The notes beneath the pieces are model-generated. The model made no database searches. It was not told the origin of the DNA and saw only the letters and a program-made list of their open reading frames with translations. 64,000 nucleotides of DNA from Bipolaris cookei (lineage: Eukaryota > Ascomycota > Dothideomycetes > Pleosporales > Pleosporaceae): assembly GCA_002286855.1 (NCBI GenBank), contig NRSV01000008.1, forward strand, positions 434,001 to 498,000, in the 5' to 3' direction. Of this stretch, positions 57,091 to 64,000 are shown in pieces. Both the position numbers and the translations under genes were made by a program. Each line of letters starts with the position of its first letter. Positions within the stretch are counted from its first letter, which is position 1.

Positions 57091-57553
57091 AAACTAATAC
57101 CTAACTAACCACTAAATAGACCTTAGCTACTAACATAAACTTATCAGCAGCCTCGTGTAACTAACAGTAGACAGCGCTTCAGCCGCCAAAGATAGGACGT
57201 TGAACACTTAGAATCTCTTAGAGAAGCCAACTCTAAGCCAGTCTACTTCCAACAATACTAACCTACGAGCATCTGATGAGGAACATTAGTAGATATAGAA
57301 GAAGCGCGCTAAGGTATTAAGTAAGGGCTTTGACTTAGATGATAAGCTATATAAAGAAGTGGGCCAAAGAAGACATATGGGCTAAAGAGACCGAGACGTA
57401 GCATAAGAAGTGTAAAGTTGGATTAGTGTTAGTAGCCCTTTCGGCTCGGCCGCCGGGCGTAAATAAATTGTGTGTGTATGGGGAATACGCCCATCTAGAT
57501 TGTGCTCGCTTTCACTCATACTAAGATCCTGCCCGTTACCCTGTTAACTAACC
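57091..57553. other. Intergenic region
   Basis: AT-rich, no gene recognised. It may contain LINE 3' sequence. Confidence 0.4.
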
Positions 57554-58560
57554 CTATCTCAAGACTTTGGAATCATTTGTAGTCTGCGACACATCTCCAG
57601 CACTCGACTCCGGTATCTTGTCCTTATCACTTAGCTTCATAGGTGCCGCCTGCTCCAGTTGCTTCGTCCACTTACTCACAGTAAACGCACCATTCTTCCA
57701 TGAAAGCTCGACATTATTCAAGTCTGGCCACTGAACAACAACTCGATGTCCCATGGAATGCAAAGCCCCCAGTTCCTCGACTAGAGCATGAATAGCGCTA
57801 CGCAATTCCGACGCACTCATGCATCCAGTGTGGGGCGCTTCGTATGTGTGAATGCGCATGAAAAACTCGACATGATTTGGCAATTGATGAAAATATTTGA
57901 GCGCGCTCGTGAGCTTCTTTCCGGCGTCTCTGACAACGCAGCAGGGCCTTTCCTTGTACTTGGCATGCAAGCGGTCCTCCACGCTCAGTTCGACACGAGC
58001 ACGGCAGATGAAATCCCGCGGCTTAATACCGTGGCCCCATCTATCGGTAACAAGAAACCTCTCAATGACTCTGTTGTTGTATTCCTTGTCGTAGAAATAG
58101 AAGAGTGTCGTGCGGTACCAGCTTTCAATCATTTCTCTCTGCATCTCGGTTCCCAGGTACTGGGCACTCCAGTAATGTGCTTTTGTGTCTGATTCGCATG
58201 GAACTGTTGTTTTTCCAAAGTACTCAGGTCCAACGTAGATGGTTTCGTGGGCATGTATGTATCCGTAGATCATGTCTCTAATCTCGCGAGGCAGGGCCTA
58301 GTGCACGCTTGTGCAGAGGGAAAGACATGCGCGTGGAGACAAAGGACGAAGTGCCGTGTTTTTTTGCTCTACCACTGCGCTGGGTTCCTTTGGTTTTCTA
58401 GCCTGCGTTTCTTGGTACATTTGAATTTGTTGCATAAAAAGACTGTGCATGTTAGAGAGGTTGATGCATCAATGTATCGAACGGAAGATGCACACTGCTG
58501 CATGACTTGCGCAAAGTCCGGAGGATTCTCCATCAATTCTGATTCCGAGTCCGAATCCAT
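57554..58560 (-). CDS. F-box-like (LPREIRDMIY) protein of unknown function
   Basis: The main exon runs from about 58289 (after an apparent acceptor CACTAG) to 57554. It begins with LPREIRDMIYGYI, the helix typical of fungal F-box-like/2EXR-type proteins. It continues with an aromatic-rich core (ESWYRTTLFYFYDKEYNNRV, ERFLVTDRWGHGIKPRDFI). An upstream ATG at 58560 starts an acidic exon (MDSDSESELMENPPDF) that could join by a splice near 58438; the donor is unclear, so the 5' structure is uncertain. It is homologous to the gene at 59319-60277, from which it is divergent: WYRTTLFYF, RFLVTD and PRDFICRARVEL correspond to YYRTSTFVF, RFLTTD and PKDLVAKVEIGL. Function unknown; F-box-like proteins often act in ubiquitin ligases. 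Confidence 0.65.
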
Positions 58561-59318
58561 GGTAACACGTAGTGACCAACAAGTTTTCTTTCTTACAGTT
58601 GCGTTTTGGTGAGATTTTTCCCAATGAGAAGACAGGAGTACATACTAACAGGTGGTTGCAACGCTGTTGTTATACGTGTGACGGGACGAGACTTGTGGCG
58701 TTTTTGGCGTGGTTGCCTGATAGGCAGCCCCGCGAAAATGACAACCCTCCCCACATCGCCATAGGAACTGTGCATTCCTTTCATGAGCCCATAAATGTCA
58801 AGAACATCTGTTCGCCATCGGTTAGTTTACCAAGTTTTCTAGTGACCACATGTCGATCACCCACAGGAGTCACGGTACGAGGAGGTGGTGATGCCTGATA
58901 TTGATCCAACCTCCTACGTACGTACAGTAATTATTTCCTTGGCTTCTGCGCCCATTGGTCGATAAGGGAATTGGGAGCGCTTGGGTGAAAATAGCCCAGA
59001 TCGCGATAGAGAAGATGGGTTGAGTCCTTCTGTTTTCTTGAGCCCCCTTATTTCAAGTACCCAGAGAGGAAATATTTTCTGTCTGATGGGGAGCCAATCA
59101 GCGAGGACGAGCAGAGTTGACGTAAAATCAGCATGCCATTGTATATTGGCGATGCTGAGTTGTGGGGTAACCCAACAGGGTGATTTTCCGACCATCAGTC
59201 AAGATATCGGTGCGGACTGAGCACCCGAGTAAGCAGTCAGCAGCACCTTGATAAATAGCATCTCGGACCGTATAGGAGCAAAAGACACAGTTTTTTAGTT
59301 TTCGGAATTTCAATCAAA
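58561..59318. other. Divergent intergenic region between the F-box-like paralogues
   Basis: Holds both promoters. Open frames inside look spurious. Confidence 0.45.
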
Positions 59319-60277
59319 ATGAACATGGATATGTCAGTAACCAAGACATCTGAAAATATTCATCGTGATGGTCGCGTTACATATGGGCAACTACGGAAGC
59401 ACACTTTGAGGTGCACATACCTTTGGTCCTACAGGTACCACTGCTGACATAGCGATCCAGAGCTTTGTCTGAGGAAAGCACTCGCAAAGCACGTGTAGCG
59501 GCTTTGAGAAAAGAGCTTGCTGTGCTGGAGTCAGATCTTGCCAGCATCACACCCAGCACACAGAACATGGTCGAGCAACTGGCAAGACGGGAATGTCTGG
59601 AACTCAGTAGCCGGATTATGAGCAGATTACCACGCGAGGTGCGCGACATGATTTACCTTTATCTCAGCACGCGAGACGTCGAAATCATAGAACGCGAGCA
59701 TTTCCGAACCACATTGGACCCCTTGACGCGACTGTACTCTTATAATTTCGAGCGATGGAAAAAGCAACACTTCCCAGAGCATTACTGGAATCCAGAGTAT
59801 GTATCGAAGCCATTATACAATGAGCTGGTAGAAAACTACTACCGCACATCTACTTTTGTCTTTAGCGACGATCCGGGCGTCATGAAGCGGTTCCTCACGA
59901 CGGATGAGATGCGCCTTGGGCTGCTTCCAAAAGACTTGGTCGCAAAGGTAGAGATAGGCCTCAATGCTGTGTCACATGACCGAGGGTCTTTCCGTGCGTA
60001 CATGTTTGGAGTACCAAAAAGTCCAGAGCGTATGCGGGAGGCAGTGGATGGACTTTTCGAGCTCAAAGCGGGAGCTCAGGCGGTGATCAGATTTTTGACC
60101 GAAGCCAAGACAGAAGAGGAGAGGGACGAGCATTGTAAGGGGGCAATGGAGACGCTTTTTGACGTGACGCAGAGGGAGAAGATGAGAAAGTACAAGGTCA
60201 AGTGTGTGGTGGATGACGTGAGGGTTTGGAAATTGGGAGAGGTCATAGGACATGAGTGGAGGGCTATCCATGGCTGA
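59319..60277 (+). CDS. F-box-like (LPREVRDMIY) protein of unknown function
   Basis: Exon 1 59319-59410 (ATG at 59319, MNMDMSVTKTSENIHRDG) and exon 2 59461-60277 join in frame through a 50-bp intron with a CTGAC branch point and CAG acceptor, giving 302 codons. The donor GTGCAC is non-ideal. An N-terminal heptad segment (KARVAALRKELAVLESDL) precedes SRLPREVRDMIYLYL, the F-box-like helix. An aromatic core with HYWNPEYVSKPLYNEL and NYYRTSTFVF follows. It is an intact diverged paralogue of the minus-strand gene at 57554-58560. I do not know its role; a substrate-adaptor function is an inference from the F-box-like motif only. Confidence 0.75.
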
Positions 60278-60868
60278 ATCTGGAATGCCATGTGAGATGG
60301 TATATCGAAGCCTAGCGCGAGAATTGCACTATTTTCGGTGTTAGCGTGCACTGCGTCGGGGCTCTGATTGCGAAAGGCCTCGTTTTTAGTACACGTTTGG
60401 ATGGGTTGACAAAGCGCACAAATAAATCAGAATGTATTTCAGAAATTCTAAGATAGTGTCTTAGTACCGGATGGGTTGTGACATTGGGTTTAGGCTGTTG
60501 TTGGCACGGCAAAGGCCTTAATTGAGTCAAACAACTGCAGTTGCATAAAACGGGAAGAAGAAAACTTGACTGATTCGACTAGCTACTAGGCTATCGACGT
60601 AACTATATACTCAGCAGTAGCAGGCAAGGCTGCAACTGTTGAAACGTGTTCCCCTGCTGAGACACGTATGCCCTTGCTAAAACTTGTATGCCCGTAGCAT
60701 GACCGAGGTAAGACTGATGTCGTCAGCTCGGCTTCAATATATGTCTCAACAGCTGTACATCAATTGTGTGTAATTTACCAATAAGATACCGCTTCTTATA
60801 GTATTGAATTACGAACCTTATACTTCCCTTTCTTAAATGCTCTTCGATGAGGCTTCGCTCTTCTTCTA
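60278..60868. other. Intergenic region
   Basis: No gene supported. Confidence 0.4.
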
Positions 60869-62736
60869 TAACGTGTCTGTATAGCGAGTGGCTCACCGTG
60901 CCAAGACCCCATCAACTTCTACCACAACACTACTGTTAAACGTGATGCCTCAACAACCAAGTGATACTTCAGCTGCCAAAGAAGCTCGATTACAGCTTGC
61001 ACTTCAAGCTCTTGAAAAAGACGCGACATTAACTCAACGGCGTGCCGCAGCTCTCTATAACGTGCCTCAAAAATCGATTAGCAATCGACGCGCTGGAAAA
61101 CTGTCCCGACAAGATTCTACGCCCAACTCAATGAAGCTTCTTGTGACAGAAGAGGAGACGATTGTTGACTATATACTTGACCTTGACGCACGAGGATTTC
61201 CGCCGCGCCTTTCTGCTCTCAAAGATATGGCTGATTCTTTGCTGGCTGCCCGCCACCGCGACCCTGTTGGCCCAAACTGGCCTAGAGCATTCATTAAGCG
61301 TCGGCCAGAGCTCAAAATGAAGTTCAATCGAAAGTACGACTATAGAAGAGCCCTCTGTGAAGATCCTGAGCTTGTGCAGGACTGGTTCCGCCTGGTACAG
61401 AATACCAAAGCCAAGTATGGGATCCAGGACGACGACATGTACAATTTTGACGAGACGGGCTTCATGATGGGCATGCACAACTCGTCAGCAGTAGTCACGG
61501 CCTCTGACCGTCGATCAAAGCCAAAATCTCTACAGCAGGGCAATAGAGAGTGGGTTACCAGCGTGGTTTGTGTTAGCGCAGCTGGCTGGGCGATCCCACC
61601 CTTCATCATCTTTCAGGGCAAGCACCACCTCTCTGCCTGGTATAAGGAAGAGAGTCTGCCTAAGGATTGGGTTATTGGGGTCTCTAAGAATGGCTGGACA
61701 ACAAATGAGCTTGGTATGAAGTGGCTAGAGCACTTTAACAGGCATACAAAAGAGCGCACTATTGGGACCCATCGTCTGCTCATTCTTGACGGCCATGAGA
61801 GCCACAACTCTATCGAGTTCCAGCAATACTGCACAGAGGCAAAGATCATCACTCTATGCATGCCTCCGCACTCCTCGCACCTACTGCAGCCCCTTGATGT
61901 GGGCTGTTTTTCGCCTTTGGAAGAGAGCGTATGGGCGCCAAGCCGAGGAGCTGATGCGCAACAAGATCAACCATAACACTAAGATAGAGTTCTTGCCAGC
62001 CTTCCAGCAGGCCTACCGCAAGACTATTACAAAGGAAAACATCTTAGAAGGGTTTCGAGGCTCTGACTTAAATCCACACGACCCAAAGGTGGTGATATCA
62101 AAGCTTGATGTAAAGCTGCGTACACCATCACAACCTGCTGCAGAAGATCTGCCCTGGCTCGCTAAATCCCAAGTAACACCCATTAAAGGGTCGCCAGTCG
62201 GCATTTGATGGTGAAGCGGAGGGATTCAGAGGCATTAATAGATTATCACACAAGTACTGAGGTGCTTGAAAAGCTTGCCAAAGCGCTTGCGAGTGTAATC
62301 GCGCAGAAGCTGGTTGTTGGCGCAAAAACCGCGTCGCTGGGAGCTGAATCAGTGCTAACAATGCCGCCAATCACCAACGGAGGATCATCACAAAAGGGAA
62401 AAAGCGGTTACAGATAAGGGAAGATTCTAAATATGTGAAGAGGGAGGATGGATTAGGTCACTCGAGAGTTTGTGGCGCGCAAGTATGGGAATAAGAAGGT
62501 GAAAGAAGGAGCACGCGTTGAAGTTTAGGTGAGAGCCATCGCAAAGGCACTGTAGACGCTGTGGTCAGACTGGGCACAACTTGCGCACGTTCAAGAAAGA
62601 TGTAGAAGTAGATTCTGAGTAGAATAGCCTATTTCAATTTCTATTTACTATTATGGTTGCGTTGCAATAGTGGTGTAATGGCTGTGAAGTTGATGGGGTC
62701 TTGGCACGGTGAGCCACTCGCTATACAGACACGTTA
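60869..62736 (+). mobile_element. Fot1/pogo-type transposon with perfect 49-bp TIRs
   Basis: TA at 60869-60870 and 62735-62736 flank inverted ends identical over about 49 bp (ACGTGTCTGTATAGCGAGTG inward). The element of 1864 bp carries one transposase. Identical ends imply a recent arrival. Confidence 0.95.
60945..62417 (+). pseudogene. Fot1-type transposase, catalytic core intact, tail frame-shifted
   Basis: The ATG at 60945 starts MPQQPSDTSAAKEARLQLAL. A psq-like helix-turn-helix (TLTQRRAAALYNVPQKSISNRR) and a CENP-B-like second domain (GFPPRLSALKDMADSLLAAR to KRRPELKMKFNRKYD) bind the ends. The DDE core has NFDETGFMMG, LILDGHESHNS and QPLDVGCFSPL, so all three acidic residues are present. 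A one-base loss near 61920 puts the C-terminal part (RAYGRQAEELMRNKINHNTK onward) in another frame. A further change near 62206 separates the last block (62205-62417). Confidence 0.9.
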
Positions 62737-62811
62737 TACAAAGGAGCAACGGGTAGAAGTAATTCCACCTATCCAAGGAGAGACTCTAGAAATTACGTTT
62801 AAAGGAAAGTG

Positions 62812-64000
62812 TAACGTGGTTCACAAGCGAGTCGAACACGCTCTACCAGCGCGTAAACGTCGACACTATAACGCGTAATGTCTCAACAACGCACTGCTCA
62901 AACTTCCTATACTGAAGCAGATCTTCAGCTCGCTCTTTTTGATATCCAATCGCAACATGTTCAAAGCCAAAAACTTGCTCTCTCAATCTATAACGTGCCT
63001 CGAAGTACTTTTTTTGACCGACGCGCTAGAAAGCGCCCCCGACGCGACTGTGAAGCGAGCTCAAAGCGCCTAAATAAGCTAGAAGAGGAGGCTATAGTTA
63101 GGCGTATTCTTGAAGAGTCTGCGCGAGCATTTGCGCCTATGAAGGCTGAAGTTCGAGCAATGGCTAATAAACTCCTGCATGAGCGCGCCAGCAACCCTGT
63201 TGGCAAGAATTGGGTTGACAACTTCGTTAAGCGAAATCCTGAGCTCAAAACCCACTGGAGCCGTCCTTATGATCACCAGCGAGCTGCCTGCAAGGACCCA
63301 GCGTCCATCCAGCACTGGTTCGATCTAGTCAAGGCGACAAAGCAGAAGTGGGGTATTGTGGACGATGATATCTACAACTTTGACGAAACTGGCTTTATGA
63401 TGGGCAAGATTTTATCACAGTTAGTTGTTACAGCTAGTTATCACAGGCTCAGAAGGATATCGTAAAAAGAAGCGGATACAGCCAGGCAACCGGGAGTGGG
63501 TTACTGTGATCCAAGGCGTAGGCGCGTCCGGTCGCCAGCTACCACCCTTCGTTACCTTTGCGGGCAAGGTGCTTGTTGACGTATGGGTTAAGAATCTACC
63601 TGCCGACTGGGTTCTTGAAGTCAGCCCTAAAGACTGGATGAATAATTAGCTTGCTCTTGCGTGGTTAGAGCACTTTGATGCCCATACAAAGAGCTGCACT
63701 ATGGGTGGGTATATCGACTGCTCATTATCGACGGCCACGAGAGCCACTGCTCCGTCGATTTTCAAGATCTTTGCAAGGAGAAGAATATTGTTCTTCTCTG
63801 TATGCCTGCACACTCATCTCACCTATTGCAGCCTCTTGACGTCGCCTGCTTCGCGCCGCTGAAGCGTAAGTATGGCAATGCAGTTTCAGGCTTGGCACGC
63901 AACCGCAGCCACTATATCAGCAAGGAGACCTTCCTGCCAGCCTTTAGGGCTGCTTTTGAGCATTCTATTACGAAGAAGAATATACAAGCTGGCTTCAGAG
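62812..64000 (+). mobile_element. Fot1/pogo-type transposon, cut by the window end
   Basis: A TA at 62812-62813 is followed by ACGTGGTTCACAAGCG, which fits the ACGTG start of the other Fot1 ends here. A transposase follows in the usual place. Its right end lies outside the window, so the boundary is inferred. Only 76 bp separate it from the TA of the previous element. Confidence 0.75.
62878..64000 (+). pseudogene. Fot1-type transposase, partial and frame-broken
   Basis: ATG at 62878 (MSQQRTAQTSYTEADLQLAL). Helix-turn-helix QKLALSIYNVPRSTFFDRRA and the second binding domain are clean. NFDETGFMMGK (first Asp) is read before a frameshift near 63440. The frame resumes with QPGNREWVTVIQ and meets TAG at 63647 where relatives have a Glu codon. 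After another shift near 63700 it gives IIDGHESHCS (second Asp) and QPLDVACFAPL (third Asp), and it is still open at 64000. Same clade as the preceding element, but a different family by its ends. Confidence 0.87.

Overview
The window looks like a stretch of a filamentous ascomycete genome (Pezizomycotina). Short GT-AG introns of about 41 to 55 bp, fungal-specific families (SIT-type siderophore transporter, GH81 glucanase, Utp14, patatin- and phosphorylase-headed NLRs), many Fot1/pogo DNA transposons and a tRNA-Glu with a 37/38 intron all fit. A Dothideomycete of the Pleosporales type is my guess, not something the sequence proves.

Layout. 1-12 kb: transposon-rich and mostly decayed. It holds one intact cytochrome P450 (1092-2765), a small hAT-like MITE, a dead Fot1 element, a wrecked siderophore-transporter pseudogene, a relic of an orphan gene family and a dead Tc1 element. 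12-36 kb: mainly gene-dense core genome. It has an intact siderophore transporter with three exact SreA-type GATA sites upstream, several broken orphan coiled-coil genes, tRNA-Glu, a conserved protein of unknown function, a vacuolar Ca2+/H+ exchanger, a GH81 endo-1,3-beta-glucanase, UTP14 and MRPL27 sharing a 191-bp divergent promoter, and COQ3. 36-57 kb: an accessory island with three NLR-type genes of different architecture among transposons. 57-64 kb: two diverged F-box-like paralogues, then two Fot1 elements back to back, the second cut by the window end.

The main discovery candidate is at 38084-45616. Two collinear inverted copies of about 0.5 kb, flanked by TA, bound a 7.5-kb block. The block contains one patatin / NB-ARC / TPR NLR (PLP-1/PNT1-like architecture) and, divergently, one Fot1-type DDE transposase. 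This reads as a Tc1/mariner-superfamily transposon that carries an immune-receptor gene as cargo. Next to it lie an NLR cut in half by a 1.9-kb Fot1 element at an exact TA site, and a fully intact phosphorylase / NACHT / ankyrin NLR with 17 near-identical 102-bp repeats, including a fresh 306-bp duplication. Together they look like an NLR birth-and-death locus of the kind linked to fungal allorecognition and programmed cell death.

Exon joins, frame lesions and repeat alignments were worked out by eye from the sequence. No database search was possible.
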